64,000 nucleotides of DNA, from the NCBI GenBank assembly GCA_016795285.1, contig JAEUIC010000013.1:62001-126000 (forward strand), in the 5' to 3' direction. The position numbers were made by a program, and so were the translations under genes. Position 1 is the first letter of the stretch. Each line of letters opens with the position of its first letter. The DNA is from Planctomycetota bacterium (GTDB lineage Bacteria; Planctomycetota; B15-G4; SIAN01). Under the pieces are notes generated by a model. That model saw only the letters and a program-made list of their open reading frames with translations. It had not been told where the DNA came from and made no database searches. Below are positions 34,690 to 44,398 of this stretch, piece by piece.

Positions 34690-35904
34690 TCACTTCCCCG
34701 CGTACTCCTTCAGCACGTACTCGCGCCAGCGCTGGTAGAGGACGCTCGAGCTGCAGCCGAAGGCGTCCTGGATCAGCTCGGCGGGCTTCAGGTTGCGCTG
34801 CAGGTCGTCCATCGGCTCGAGGATCTTGGTGAAGCGGATCGGCTCGGTGTCGATCAGCCACTTCACGATCGACCACGACAAGCCGTTCTCGATGCCGGTG
34901 AGCTCGCCCGGCTGCAGCTTCTCGCACCACTGCGCGAAGGGGCTGTCCCGGTCGCGCCGGACCAGCGTGAAGATGATCGCCTCCCAGTCGGGCTTGGTGA
35001 AATCGGTCGGCGGCTTGCCTTCGGCCCAGCAGAAGTTGTTCCAGCGCGTGTTCTCGCGCCGCTCGTAGTAGTGGCCGAGCCCCTCCTCGATCCACGCCGG
35101 CGTCTCGCGGAAGTAGTTGTTGTAGCCGTCGATCAGCAGGTGGGCCGTGTTGTGGAACACGTGGTTCGCCAGCGCGCCGTCGCCGCGCGCGACCTGCTGC
35201 GCGACGATGCTCTCCGCCACCGAGAGCAGCAGGAAGTTCGGCTTGTCCTGGATGTGCCACTGCACGCCGCCCTTGTCGTTGCGGCCGCCGATGTAGCGAT
35301 CGACGAAGTCGTGGTGCTGCGTGTAGTCGGCGAAGAGGTAGATCTCGAAGATGCCCGGCATGCCGAGGTTCGGCTGCGTGTTGTTGGTCAGCGCCGAGAA
35401 GTGGGCGTACTGCCGCTCGAGGCGGATGTGATAGAGGTGCAGCCGCTGGTGGGCGGTGAGCTTCGCCCCCTCCGGGCCGAACGCGATGCCCGGCTGGATC
35501 TTCTTCAGCCGATCGAGGTCGAAGCGGGCGTAGACGCTGTCGTTGTACTTCGAGGTCGTCGGACCGAGCGTCGAGAAGATCTTGTAGTGAGGCGTCTGGA
35601 TCGCGATCCAGTCCTCCTTCTTGATCGAGAGCTGCTCCGCCACCTTCGCGACCGGCTTCTGCATCATCTGCAGGTCGCGCGCCTCGGGCTTCTGCAGCTT
35701 CTCCTCGATGCAGAGCGGGCACCAATAGGGCTCGTAGACGACCGTGAGCGGCGTGGTCGGCGAGCGCGGGTTGCAGTCGTCCTGCGGCACCTTCGGCTTG
35801 TCGTCGTCCGCCCCGCCGCCGGCGCGCAACGGCGCCGCCGCCGGCACCGCCGCCCCCAGCACCGCCAGCGCGATCGCGATCGGTCCGAGCCGTGCGCGTC
35901 TCAT
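34690..35904 (-). CDS. Secreted DUF1570/peptidase-MA-like protein with degenerate zinc motif
   Basis: A 404-residue protein with a signal peptide (LAVLGAAVPAAAPLRAG). It has an early CPLC pair, then a gluzincin-like layout: HNTAH at residues 251-255 followed by PAWIEEGLGHYYERR ~20 residues later. This is the arrangement of DUF1570-type proteins (HExxH ... WLxEGLaey), but the catalytic Glu of HExxH is Asn here. The third ligand Glu is kept, so zinc binding may remain without peptidase activity. The ATG overlaps the stop of the HEAT/cyclophilin gene as ATGA. Confidence 0.65.
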   Translation of the reverse strand: MRRARLGPIAIALAVLGAAVPAAAPLRAGGGADDDKPKVPQDDCNPRSPTTPLTVVYEPYWCPLCIEEKLQKPEARDLQMMQKPVAKVAEQLSIKKEDWIAIQTPHYKIFSTLGPTTSKYNDSVYARFDLDRLKKIQPGIAFGPEGAKLTAHQRLHLYHIRLERQYAHFSALTNNTQPNLGMPGIFEIYLFADYTQHHDFVDRYIGGRNDKGGVQWHIQDKPNFLLLSVAESIVAQQVARGDGALANHVFHNTAHLLIDGYNNYFRETPAWIEEGLGHYYERRENTRWNNFCWAEGKPPTDFTKPDWEAIIFTLVRRDRDSPFAQWCEKLQPGELTGIENGLSWSIVKWLIDTEPIRFTKILEPMDDLQRNLKPAELIQDAFGCSSSVLYQRWREYVLKEYAGK

Positions 35905-38033
35905 TCGATCACCTCCGCATCCAGGCAGCGCTCGCCGAGATCGAGCGCGTCGAGGACGGCGAGTCCCTCAATCACCTTGCCATAGACGGTGTAACGCCCG
36001 TCGAGGTGGGGCGCCGGCATCAGCATCGCGAAGAACTGGCAGCCACCGCTGTCGGGGCCGGCGTTGGGCATCCCGACCACGCCGCGCTCGAACGGCAGCG
36101 GGCCGATCTCGTCGCGCACCACCACGCCGCCGGTCCCCCACCCGTCGCCGCGCGGGTCGAAGCCTTGCACGACGAAGCCGCTGACGATGCGGTGGATCGG
36201 CAGCCCGTCGCAGGCGCCCGCCGCCACCCGTTCGCGGAAGAGGCGCGCATGGCGCGGCGCGGCCGTCGCGAAGAGCTGCACCACCACGTCGCCGCGCGCG
36301 AAGGAGAGGCGCACGCGCGGATCGGGACCCGGCGCGAGCCATTCGTCCGCGTCGAGCTCGACCGTCTCCTCGATCGGCACCGGCGGGATCCGCTGCTGCG
36401 CGGCCACCAGCGCCGCGCGCGCCTCCGCCCCGTCGAGCTTCTGCAGCGCCGCCACCGCCGCCGTCCGCACCGCCGCCGCCGGATCCTCCGCCGCATGCGC
36501 CAGGAACGGCACGGCCGCCGCGCCCGCCAGCGCCGCCGCCGCATTCACCGCATTGGCGCGCGCCTCGGCCCGCTCCTCGCCCGCCATCGCATCGAACCGC
36601 TGCGCGAGCGTCGCCAGATCCCCCGCCTCGCCCACCACCTTCAGCAGGTCGAGCGCGTTCGCGGCGACCGCGAAGTCGGGGTGGCTCGCCGCCGCCAACG
36701 CGAGCGGCCGCAACTCCTCGCGCGCGTCGTCCGCGAGCGGAGCCAGCGCGCTCCACGCCTCGCTCGCGACGTAGGCGTCGGCGTCGCCCGTCGCCTCGAT
36801 CAGCGCCGCCCGCGCCGCCTCCCGCCCCTCGAGGGTCGCCGCCGCCAGCGCGCGCGCCGCCGCGACCCGCTCGTGGCGATCGTGGTCGCGCTTCGCGAGC
36901 TGCAGCGCGACGCGCACCGCCGCCGCGTGGCCGTGCAGCCGCAGCTGCCCGCGCCACCCTTCGGCGCGCACCAGCAAGTAGGGATCGCTCCCGCCCAGCG
37001 CCACCGCCGCCGAAGCCGCCTGACGATCCTGCGGATCGGCCCCGTCGCGATCGACGCGCGCCACCAGCGCCGCCACCGCGGCCGCTCGCAGGTGCGCCTC
37101 GCCGCCCTTGCCTTGGCGGTTCGACGCTTCGGTCAGCGCCGCGCGCACGCCGGCTCGCTCCAGCGCCGGATCGAGCCGTCCCAACGCTGCCGCCGCCTGC
37201 GCCGCCACGAAGAGCTGCGGATCGGCCAGCAGCGCCAACAGCAGCTTCGCCCGCTCGCCCGGCTCCTCGCTCGCGCGGCCGAGCGCCGCCGCCGCGAAGA
37301 AGCGCGCCTCGGCGACGCTCGACTGCGCGGCCAGCCGCAGCGCCGGCAACCGCCCCTCGCACTCGATCTCCGCCGCCACGTAGGCGGCCTTCCACGCCAC
37401 GCCCGGATCGCGATCGGCCACCAGCGCCGGCAGCGTGCGCGCCAGCACCTCCGCCACCGCGCCATCGATCGGCCCGCGCTCGCTCGCCGGCCGGCGCCGC
37501 CCGATCAGCCGCGCCAGCCCGAGCAGCGCAGCGCCGCGCACCTCCGCCGTCGGATCGCCAAGCCGCGCCACCAGGTTCGGCGCGAGTTCGGGCGAACCGA
37601 GCTTGCCGAGCGCCTCGACGGCGCGCGCGCGCACCGCCACCTCGGGAGCATCGAGGAAGCGCAGCACCACGTCGGCCGCCTCGGGAGCGCCGATCTGCCC
37701 GAGCGCGAAGAGCAGCTCGCCGCGCAGCTCCGCCACCTCCTCGACCGCCAGCGCGCGCCGCACGGTCGGCGCCAGCTCGCGCGCGCGGATGCGGCCGATC
37801 GCGACGGCGGCGGTGCGGCGCGTCGCGAGGTCGCCGCGCAGCAGCGCCTGCTCGAAGCGCGCCGGGTCGCGACAGCGCGCGCTCTCGAGTTCGAGCAGCT
37901 CGAGCCGCTGCTGCTCCACCGCCGAACGGCAGCCGAGCGCCTGGAGAGCGATCAGCATCGCCGCCGCGCAACGCCTTGCCGTCGACCGCCGACGACGCGC
38001 CCCGCTCCCGTTCGAGCCCATCGCGCCGCTCAC
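35901..38033 (-). CDS. HEAT-repeat lipoprotein with C-terminal cyclophilin-type peptidyl-prolyl isomerase
   Basis: A 710-residue protein from the GTG at 38033, which overlaps the upstream stop as GTGA; the ATG at 38021 is an alternative. A lipobox (LIALQALGC) suggests outer-envelope lipidation. About 500 residues of HEAT repeats follow (AVRARAVEALGKLGSPELA, AEVRGAALLGLARL). The last ~165 residues are a cyclophilin domain (GLPIHRIVSGFVVQGFDP, GVVGMPNAGPDSGGCQFF, LDGRYTVYGKVIEGL). The HEAT part probably binds proteins while the tail isomerises proline bonds. It lies between two other exported-protein genes in one coupled transcript. Confidence 0.88.
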   Translation of the reverse strand: MSGAMGSNGSGARRRRSTARRCAAAMLIALQALGCRSAVEQQRLELLELESARCRDPARFEQALLRGDLATRRTAAVAIGRIRARELAPTVRRALAVEEVAELRGELLFALGQIGAPEAADVVLRFLDAPEVAVRARAVEALGKLGSPELAPNLVARLGDPTAEVRGAALLGLARLIGRRRPASERGPIDGAVAEVLARTLPALVADRDPGVAWKAAYVAAEIECEGRLPALRLAAQSSVAEARFFAAAALGRASEEPGERAKLLLALLADPQLFVAAQAAAALGRLDPALERAGVRAALTEASNRQGKGGEAHLRAAAVAALVARVDRDGADPQDRQAASAAVALGGSDPYLLVRAEGWRGQLRLHGHAAAVRVALQLAKRDHDRHERVAAARALAAATLEGREAARAALIEATGDADAYVASEAWSALAPLADDAREELRPLALAAASHPDFAVAANALDLLKVVGEAGDLATLAQRFDAMAGEERAEARANAVNAAAALAGAAAVPFLAHAAEDPAAAVRTAAVAALQKLDGAEARAALVAAQQRIPPVPIEETVELDADEWLAPGPDPRVRLSFARGDVVVQLFATAAPRHARLFRERVAAGACDGLPIHRIVSGFVVQGFDPRGDGWGTGGVVVRDEIGPLPFERGVVGMPNAGPDSGGCQFFAMLMPAPHLDGRYTVYGKVIEGLAVLDALDLGERCLDAEVIE

Positions 38034-38575
38034 TCCTTGGCCGTGAAGGTCATCTCGCGCTCGACCTTCCACTCGCCGTCGCGCCAGAACCAGGTCGTGC
38101 TGATCCACTCCTCCTCCTCGATGCGCGAGCTGCTGCGCACCTTCGCCGTCTGGCCGGGCGCGGCATGGTTCTCCCCCTCGAAGAGGAGCGTGCCGTCCGG
38201 TTGCTCGACGACCGTGCCGACCAGGAAACCGCCGGTCGCATTGAAGTACCACCAGCGCAGCTGCTTCGCGGCAGCGTCGTAGCCGTAGATCGTCTCGCCC
38301 TCGTAGACGACCTTGCCGGCGGCGTCGCGCACCTGGTGGGGGTTGCGCACGAACTTGCGGCCGTACATCCAGTCGAAGCGCTGGGTGTCGGTGAACTTCC
38401 CGCCTGGCATGTCGGCGGCCCATTCGCGGCCGACCAGCGGCTCGAGCAGCGCGAGCGGATCGGCCGCCGGCGCCGATTGAGCCGCGGCCGCCGGCGGGAG
38501 CGGCGCGAGCGTGACGCCGAGAGCGATGCCGCCGCCGAGAGCGGCGAGCAGCGAGACGATCGGGAGGAGCTTCAT
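38030..38575 (-). CDS. Exported protein of unknown function (DUF1579/lipocalin-like pattern)
   Basis: A 181-residue protein with a signal peptide (LAALGGGIALGVTLAPLPPA). The mature part is beta-rich with Trp/Tyr (RFDWMYGRKFVRNPHQV, GETIYGYDAAAKQLRWWYF, GTLLFEGENHAAPGQ), a pattern resembling small DUF1579-type or lipocalin-like barrels. It is the first gene of the coupled set with the HEAT/cyclophilin and DUF1570-like genes. Its start faces the M28 peptidase gene across 150 bp. Confidence 0.65.
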   Translation of the reverse strand: MKLLPIVSLLAALGGGIALGVTLAPLPPAAAAQSAPAADPLALLEPLVGREWAADMPGGKFTDTQRFDWMYGRKFVRNPHQVRDAAGKVVYEGETIYGYDAAAKQLRWWYFNATGGFLVGTVVEQPDGTLLFEGENHAAPGQTAKVRSSSRIEEEEWISTTWFWRDGEWKVEREMTFTAKE

Positions 38576-38725
38576 CCAGGGACTCCAGGCGAGACGGCCG
38601 AGCGCACGACGCACGACGCACGGCGCCGCGGTCGCGCGGTGCGGGGGCGCGGCGATTCTGCCGCGGCGGCGCGCGCCACGGCACAATGGCGTCGCCTCGC
38701 CGATCGTCGCCGACAAGGAGCCCCC

Positions 38726-40576
38726 GTGCCTCGCCACGCCGCCGCCTCGCGCTTCGCCCTGCTCGCTGCCCTGCCCACGCTCGCCTTCGCGCAGGAGGGC
38801 GACCCGATCCGCGCCGACGAGCTCGAGGCGCACGTCCGCCTGCTCGCCGACGACCGCCTCGCCGGCCGCATGACCGGCGAGCGCGGCTGCGAGGAGGCGG
38901 CCGCCTACCTCGTCGAGCGCTTCACGGCGCTCGGCCTCGAGCCGGGCGGCGACCAGGGGACCGACGGGCGCAGCTTCCTGCAGCACTTCGTCGCCATCTC
39001 GGGCCGCGAGCTGCTGCCGACGACGGCCCTCACGCTGGCCGGCGTGCCGCTCGCGCTCGGCAAGGAGTTCACCGCAGCGTTCGGCAGCGGCCAGGCGAGC
39101 GGCAGCGGCGAACTCCTCTTCGCCGGCTTCGGCCTCGTCGCCCCCGAGCTGCAGCGCGACGACTACGCCGGCCTCGACGCCGCCGGGAAGGTGGTCGTCG
39201 TCTGGTCGGGCGCGCCCGGCCGCGCGCGCGGCGAGGGCGACTTCCTCGACACCAAGCCGGGCGGCAACGCCGTGAAGCTGCGCGCCAAGATCCAGGCCGC
39301 CTTCGCGCGCAAGGCCGCCGCGATCGTCGTGGTGCAGACGGCCGGCGAGGAGAAGGAGCGCGCCGAGCTGCTGCCGCCGTGGCGCTCCGACCGCGGCGAG
39401 GGGCTCACCTTCGCGGCGGCGCAGGTGACCGCGTCGGCCGGTCGCGCGCTCTTCGCGGCGCTCGGGCTCGACGCGGCGAAGCTGCTGGCCGAGGCGGAAG
39501 CGGGTGGAACGGTCGGCCGCGCGCTGCCGGGCAGCAGCGGCGCGCTCACCGTGGCGATGAAGTCGATCGAGCGCCCCACCGCCAACGTGATCGGCGTGCT
39601 GCCGGGCAGCGGCGGCCACGGCTCGCAGCACCTCGTGATCGGCGCCCACTACGACCACCTCGGCATGGGCGGCAGCGACAGCCTCTCGGGCGAGACGGCG
39701 ATCCACAACGGCGCCGACGACAACGCGTCGGGCACCGCGGCGCTGCTCGAGATCGCCGAGCTGCTGGCGACCGGGCCGCGGCCGCAGCGGACCATCGTCT
39801 TCGCCGGCTGGTCGGGCGAGGAGCTCGGGCTGCTCGGCTCGAAGCACTGGACCGAGCAGCCGCTGCTGCCCCTCGCCGCCTGCTTCGCCAACCTGAACCT
39901 CGACATGGTCGGCCGCTCGCGCGACAACTACTGCGCGGTCGGCGCGGTCGGCAGCTCGCCGGCGTTCCGCGACTTCGCGACGCAGGCGAACGCGGCGCTC
40001 GACCTGAAGCTCAAGCTCGACCTGGTCGACGGCGGGATGGCGCAGGGCTCCTCCGACCACCAGTCGTTCCTCAACGCGCAGGTGCCGGCGCTCTTCTTCT
40101 TCAGCGGGCTGCACGAGGACTACCACAAGCCCTCCGACGACGCCGAGAAGGTGAACTGCGAGGGCGCCGCCCGCATCGCGACGCTGTGCGCCGCGGTGGC
40201 GCGCGCCATCGACGGGCTGCCCGAGCGGCCGCCCTTCGTCGCGCCGGCGCCGGTCAACCCGCACGCGGGCGTCGCCGGCGGCCCGCCCCGCTCGGGCGGC
40301 GGCAACCGGCCGTGGTTCGGCTCGATCCCGAGCTTCGGCGCGGCGGTCGACGGCGTCGTCTTCGACGGCGTCTCGAAGGGGTCGCCCGCCGAGAAGGCGG
40401 GGCTCCAGAAGGGCGACAAGCTGATCGAGTGGAACGGGCGCGAGGTGAAGACGCTCGAGGACTTCACCGCGCTGCTCGCCACCGCCAAGGTCGGCGACAC
40501 GGTGAAGATCGTGCTGCTGCGCGACGGCAAGAAGGTCGACGCCGAGGTGACGCTCGCGGTGCGCCCGCAGTCGTGA
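38726..40576 (+). CDS. Exported M28 zinc aminopeptidase with C-terminal PDZ domain
   Basis: A 616-residue protein from the GTG at 38726 with ribosome site AAGGAG. The signal peptide is short (LLAALPTLAFAQ). A PA-like insert precedes the M28 core, whose zinc ligands and catalytic residues are readable: GAHYDHLG, NGADDNASG, SGEELG, NLDMVG and LHEDYH. A PDZ domain ends the protein (SKGSPAEKAGLQKGDKLIEW). It probably degrades peptides outside the cytoplasm, with the PDZ binding C-termini. All key residues are present. Confidence 0.93.
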   Translation: MPRHAAASRFALLAALPTLAFAQEGDPIRADELEAHVRLLADDRLAGRMTGERGCEEAAAYLVERFTALGLEPGGDQGTDGRSFLQHFVAISGRELLPTTALTLAGVPLALGKEFTAAFGSGQASGSGELLFAGFGLVAPELQRDDYAGLDAAGKVVVVWSGAPGRARGEGDFLDTKPGGNAVKLRAKIQAAFARKAAAIVVVQTAGEEKERAELLPPWRSDRGEGLTFAAAQVTASAGRALFAALGLDAAKLLAEAEAGGTVGRALPGSSGALTVAMKSIERPTANVIGVLPGSGGHGSQHLVIGAHYDHLGMGGSDSLSGETAIHNGADDNASGTAALLEIAELLATGPRPQRTIVFAGWSGEELGLLGSKHWTEQPLLPLAACFANLNLDMVGRSRDNYCAVGAVGSSPAFRDFATQANAALDLKLKLDLVDGGMAQGSSDHQSFLNAQVPALFFFSGLHEDYHKPSDDAEKVNCEGAARIATLCAAVARAIDGLPERPPFVAPAPVNPHAGVAGGPPRSGGGNRPWFGSIPSFGAAVDGVVFDGVSKGSPAEKAGLQKGDKLIEWNGREVKTLEDFTALLATAKVGDTVKIVLLRDGKKVDAEVTLAVRPQS

Positions 40577-40890
40577 GAGTGGACGGCGGCGGCCCGGGAA
40601 TCTCGCACGACGTGAACGGCGGCGCGCGGCGGCGTTCTTCCTGCGGCACCTGAGAAGACCGCCGGAGACGTGCGCGCCGCGGACCGCGAATCCGCGGCGC
40701 AGCGTCGAGCTTCGGCCGACGGGAGCGGGCGAGTGGACGTCGCTCGCTCCCGCCGCTCCTCCAGCAGTGCCGAAGGGGGGCGGCGGGCGCGGCTCGCTTC
40801 CCTCACGCCTCCGGCGGCACGCTCGGGCCGCCCTGCCGCTCCCCTTCGGTTTTCACCGCGAGTCTCACCGCGCGTCTCACCGCGCGCAGC
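40577..40890. other. Intergenic region between convergent peptidase genes, with 12-bp repeats
   Basis: The 314-bp gap between two convergent genes holds no recognisable gene. At 40851-40886 three adjacent 12-bp units (consensus TCTCACCGCGCG, the first diverged) lie directly behind the stop of the minus-strand peptidase. Confidence 0.55.
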
Positions 40891-42282
40891 TCACTCCCAG
40901 CGCGCCTGCACCGTGACCTGCTCCTTGCCGCGCAGCACCAGCAGCGGCACGTCCTTCTTGCTCGGCGCACCGGCGATGAGGCGGCGCAGCGAGACCTGCA
41001 CGTCGTCGCTCGACAGCGGCTTGCCGTCGATCGCCAGCACGATGTCGCCCTCCTTCAGGCCCGCCTTCGCGCCGACGCCGCTCGGATCGAGCTGCGTCAC
41101 CTCGAAGCCGCCCTGCTCGCGCGGGAAGCCGAGCGCCACCATCCGCTCGATCGAGACGGCGCCGTCGCCGCCGACGCCCAGGCGCTTGGCGCGGCCGCGC
41201 GGCTCGAACTTCGGCTTGACGAAGGTGAACTTCTCGTCGCTGTTCGCGGCGTTCCAGAGCAGCGTGGTGGCGAAGCGGCCGATCGCCGCCATCTGGTCGT
41301 ACTCGATCTTGTCGGGCGAGTCGCGGATCGTGTGATAGTCGCGGTGCATGCCCGTGAAGATGAAGGTCGCCGGGATGCCGGCATCGATGAAGCTCGCGTG
41401 GTCGGAGTCGGGGCGCGACTGGCTCTGCAGCACGAACTCGAGCTCCGGCGCCGCCGGCCGCGACGCCTCGATCAGCCGCGGCCAGAGCTCGTTCTCGAGC
41501 GAGCCGGTCGCCGCCATCTCGATCGGCTTGCCGGCGTTGCGTCCCACCATGTCCATGTTGAGCATCGCCACCATCCGCTCGCGCGCGACGGTCGGCTCGC
41601 GGCAGAAGTGGGCCGAGCCGAACAGCCCCTGCTCCTCGGCGCTGAAGGCGATGAAGAGGATCGAGCGGCGCGGCTTCAGGTTCCCCTCGGCGAACGCCTG
41701 CGCGACCTCCATCAGCGTGCTGGTGCCCGAGCCGTTGTCGTCGGCGCCGTTCCAGATGGTGTCGCCGTCCGCGGGGCCGCCGATGCGACCGGCGTCGAGG
41801 CTGTCGGCGGTGCCGACGTGGTCGAAGTGGGCCCCCACCACGACCACCTGCTCCTTCAGCAGCGGATCGCTCCCTTCCCACAGGCCGACCACGTTCTGCG
41901 TGCGCGCCGTCTGGCCCCCCTTGCCGCCGCGCACGCGGAACTCGAAGTGCTGCAGGTAGGTGCCGTCGTCGCCGAGCGGCAGGAGGCCGAGCGATTCGAA
42001 GTGGGCGGCGATCCAGTCGGCCGCCTCGTCGTTGCCCGGCTCGCCGGCGCAGCGCCCCTGCCGCTCGTCGCTGGCGAGCCACTTCTCGTAGTCGCGCAGG
42101 TCGTCGGGCTGGATCGACTCGAGCGCCGGCTGCAGCGGATGGTCGGCCGGCAGCGGTTGCGGGCGCGGCGCGACGGCCGTGGAGCCGGCGACGGCGGCGC
42201 CGCTCGGGGCCCCCTCTTGAGCGGAGGCGGCGCCGACGGCCAGCAGGGCGGCGGCGAGGAGGCGGGACGGGACGTGGCGCAC
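40891..42282 (-). CDS. Exported M28 zinc peptidase with C-terminal PDZ domain
   Basis: A 463-residue protein with signal peptide (LLAAALLAVGAASAQ). The M28 motifs are GAHFDHVG, NGADDNGSG, SAEEQG, NMDMVG and MHRDYH, all intact. The C-terminal ~90 residues form a PDZ-like domain (SGVGAKAGLKEGDIVLAIDG). It shares the architecture of the gene at 38726 but is shorter and clearly diverged, so it is an old paralogue. It is 54 bp downstream of the CocE-type hydrolase and probably co-transcribed. Confidence 0.93.
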   Translation of the reverse strand: MRHVPSRLLAAALLAVGAASAQEGAPSGAAVAGSTAVAPRPQPLPADHPLQPALESIQPDDLRDYEKWLASDERQGRCAGEPGNDEAADWIAAHFESLGLLPLGDDGTYLQHFEFRVRGGKGGQTARTQNVVGLWEGSDPLLKEQVVVVGAHFDHVGTADSLDAGRIGGPADGDTIWNGADDNGSGTSTLMEVAQAFAEGNLKPRRSILFIAFSAEEQGLFGSAHFCREPTVARERMVAMLNMDMVGRNAGKPIEMAATGSLENELWPRLIEASRPAAPELEFVLQSQSRPDSDHASFIDAGIPATFIFTGMHRDYHTIRDSPDKIEYDQMAAIGRFATTLLWNAANSDEKFTFVKPKFEPRGRAKRLGVGGDGAVSIERMVALGFPREQGGFEVTQLDPSGVGAKAGLKEGDIVLAIDGKPLSSDDVQVSLRRLIAGAPSKKDVPLLVLRGKEQVTVQARWE

Positions 42283-42336
42283 GGACGAGCTCCTGCGGGG
42301 GATCGGGAGGACGGCGAAACGAACGGCCGGCGTCGC

Positions 42337-44304
42337 TCAGCGAGCGAGCACGCCGACCTCGATGCGGGAAGGATGGCCGAGATCGCGCCAGACGCGATGG
42401 GTCGCCGCGGCGAAGTCGTCCGCGTCGGCCTGGAACAGGTCATCGACCCACTTCTGCGGGTTGCGATCGACCAGCGGGAACCACGTGCTCTGCACCTGGA
42501 TCATGATCCGGTGGCCCTTGCGGAAGGTGTGCAGCACGTCCTGCAGCGGCAGCTTGACGAGGTCGGGCTGGCCCGGCGCGAAGCGGTGCGGCTGCGAGTA
42601 GCTCTTCCGGAAGCGGCCGCGGATCACCTCGCTGCGCACCAGCATCTGGTAGCTGCCCATCGGCTTCTGCGTCGGGTCGGCGGCCGCCGCCTCGCCGTCC
42701 GCGCCCGAGTAGCGGAAGTCGGCCGGATGGACGTCGACCAGCTTCACCACCCAGTCGGCGTCCTCGCGCGACGTCGAGACGAAGAGCTGCGCCACCAGCG
42801 GCCCCGCCAGCGTGACGTCGCTCGCGAGCGGCTCGGTCTGCCAGACCAGCACGTCGGGGCGGCGCGCCGCGAAGCGCTGATCGTCGGTCATGTAGCTCTT
42901 CGCCATGCCGAGCGCGATGCCGTCGTGGAACGGCACCGGCTTCGCCGGATCGCTGACGAACTCGTCGAACGCGATCGGCTCGCCTTGCGGCGCGTCGAAC
43001 GCGAGCCGCCCGCCGCCGTGGAGGTGGAGCGCGCGCTGCTGCGTCCCCTTCGGCGGCCACGCATCGAACCGCTGCCACTGGTTGCGACCGGTCTCGAAGA
43101 CGGTCGCTTCGGCGGGCGGCGCCGCCGGCTGGCCGCGCAGGTGGCGCTCGAAGAAGGGGAACTCGACCTGCTCGCGGTACCAGAGCGACTGCTTGCCGCC
43201 GAAGCGGACGTGGCCGAGCCGCTCGCCGTCGCCGCGCGCCCAACCGCCATGCGACCACGGCCCCATCACGAGGCTGTTCTCGATGCCGGGGTTCTGCGCC
43301 TCGAGCGCGCGGTAGGTCTGCAGCGGCCCGTAGAGGTCCTCGGCGTCGAACCAGCCGCCGACCGTCAGCATCGCCGGCGCCGCCTTCTTCAGGTGCGGCA
43401 GCACGTTGCGCGCCTGCCAGTAGGCGTCGTAGGTCGGATGCGAGGTGAGCACGTTCCAGTAAGGGACGCGCCCCTTGAACCAGTCGCGCTCCAAGTTCTT
43501 CAGCGGGCCGACGTCGAGGAAGAACTGGTAGCCGTCCTGCGCGGTGAGCTCGACCGCCGGCGGGCGGCGCTCGGACGTCGGGCCCGGCCGCGGCACGCCG
43601 AAGCCGTTCAGGAAGAGGAAGGCGTGCGGCAGGAAGAAGGCGCCGTGGTGGAAGAAGTCGTCGAAGAACCAGTCGGCGATCGGCGCCTGCGGCGAGGAGG
43701 CCTTCAGCGCCGGATGGGCGTCGATCGAGCCGACCGCCGCATAGAAGCCGGGGTAGCTCACCCCCCACAGGCCGACGCGGCCGTTGTTGCCCGGCACGTT
43801 CTTCACGAGCCAGTCGACGGTGTCCCAGGTGTCGGTCGACTCGTCGATGGTCGCGCCGGGATTCGCGGCGATCTGCGGCCGCATGTCGTCGAACGTCCCC
43901 TGCGAGCGCCAGCAGCCGCGCACGTCCTGGTGGACGACGATGTAGTCGTGCTCCGGGAAGAGGCGGCTCGGGCCGAGCGTGTCGGGGAAGTTCGTCTCGC
44001 CGTAGGGCGCGCACGAGTAGGGCGTGCGGCGCATCACGATCGGATGGGGCTCCGCCGTCGACTTCGGCAGGTAGATCGCGGTGAAGAGCTCGATCCCGTC
44101 GCGCATCGGGACCATCCGCTCCCACTTCACGTAGCGCTCGGCGAGCTTCGGCGCGACCGCTTCGACAGCCGGCGACGCTGCCGGCGACGCTGCGGGCGGC
44201 GCCACGGGCGGCGCTACCGGTGGCGCCCCTTGCGCCAGCGCCGCCGCGCTCCAGCCGATCCAGCCGACCACGCCCGCCACCGCTCCGAGTTGCCACCGCT
44301 GCAT
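42337..44304 (-). CDS. CocE/NonD-type alpha/beta hydrolase (X-Pro dipeptidase or acyl-esterase family)
   Basis: A 655-residue exported protein with a signal peptide followed by a Pro/Ala-Val repeat linker (APPVAPPVAPPAASPAASPA). The hydrolase domain has nucleophile Ser183 in WGVSYPGF and an early MRDGIELFTAIYLP signature. The C-terminal third has the jelly-roll fold of the family (near VLVWQTEPLASDVTLAGPL). Relatives cleave amino-acid esters, beta-lactam side chains, cocaine or X-Pro peptides; the substrate is not deducible. The ribosome site GGAGGG precedes the ATG. A shared transcript with the M28 peptidase suggests peptide scavenging. Confidence 0.9.
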   Translation of the reverse strand: MQRWQLGAVAGVVGWIGWSAAALAQGAPPVAPPVAPPAASPAASPAVEAVAPKLAERYVKWERMVPMRDGIELFTAIYLPKSTAEPHPIVMRRTPYSCAPYGETNFPDTLGPSRLFPEHDYIVVHQDVRGCWRSQGTFDDMRPQIAANPGATIDESTDTWDTVDWLVKNVPGNNGRVGLWGVSYPGFYAAVGSIDAHPALKASSPQAPIADWFFDDFFHHGAFFLPHAFLFLNGFGVPRPGPTSERRPPAVELTAQDGYQFFLDVGPLKNLERDWFKGRVPYWNVLTSHPTYDAYWQARNVLPHLKKAAPAMLTVGGWFDAEDLYGPLQTYRALEAQNPGIENSLVMGPWSHGGWARGDGERLGHVRFGGKQSLWYREQVEFPFFERHLRGQPAAPPAEATVFETGRNQWQRFDAWPPKGTQQRALHLHGGGRLAFDAPQGEPIAFDEFVSDPAKPVPFHDGIALGMAKSYMTDDQRFAARRPDVLVWQTEPLASDVTLAGPLVAQLFVSTSREDADWVVKLVDVHPADFRYSGADGEAAAADPTQKPMGSYQMLVRSEVIRGRFRKSYSQPHRFAPGQPDLVKLPLQDVLHTFRKGHRIMIQVQSTWFPLVDRNPQKWVDDLFQADADDFAAATHRVWRDLGHPSRIEVGVLAR

Positions 44305-44398
44305 GCGCGTCCCTCCTGCGATCGGCCGATCCGTACGAACGGCGGCGCGGGAGGTTACGGCCCGCAGCGCCCCGAACCGCCGCGCCGCGAGCCGCCGC

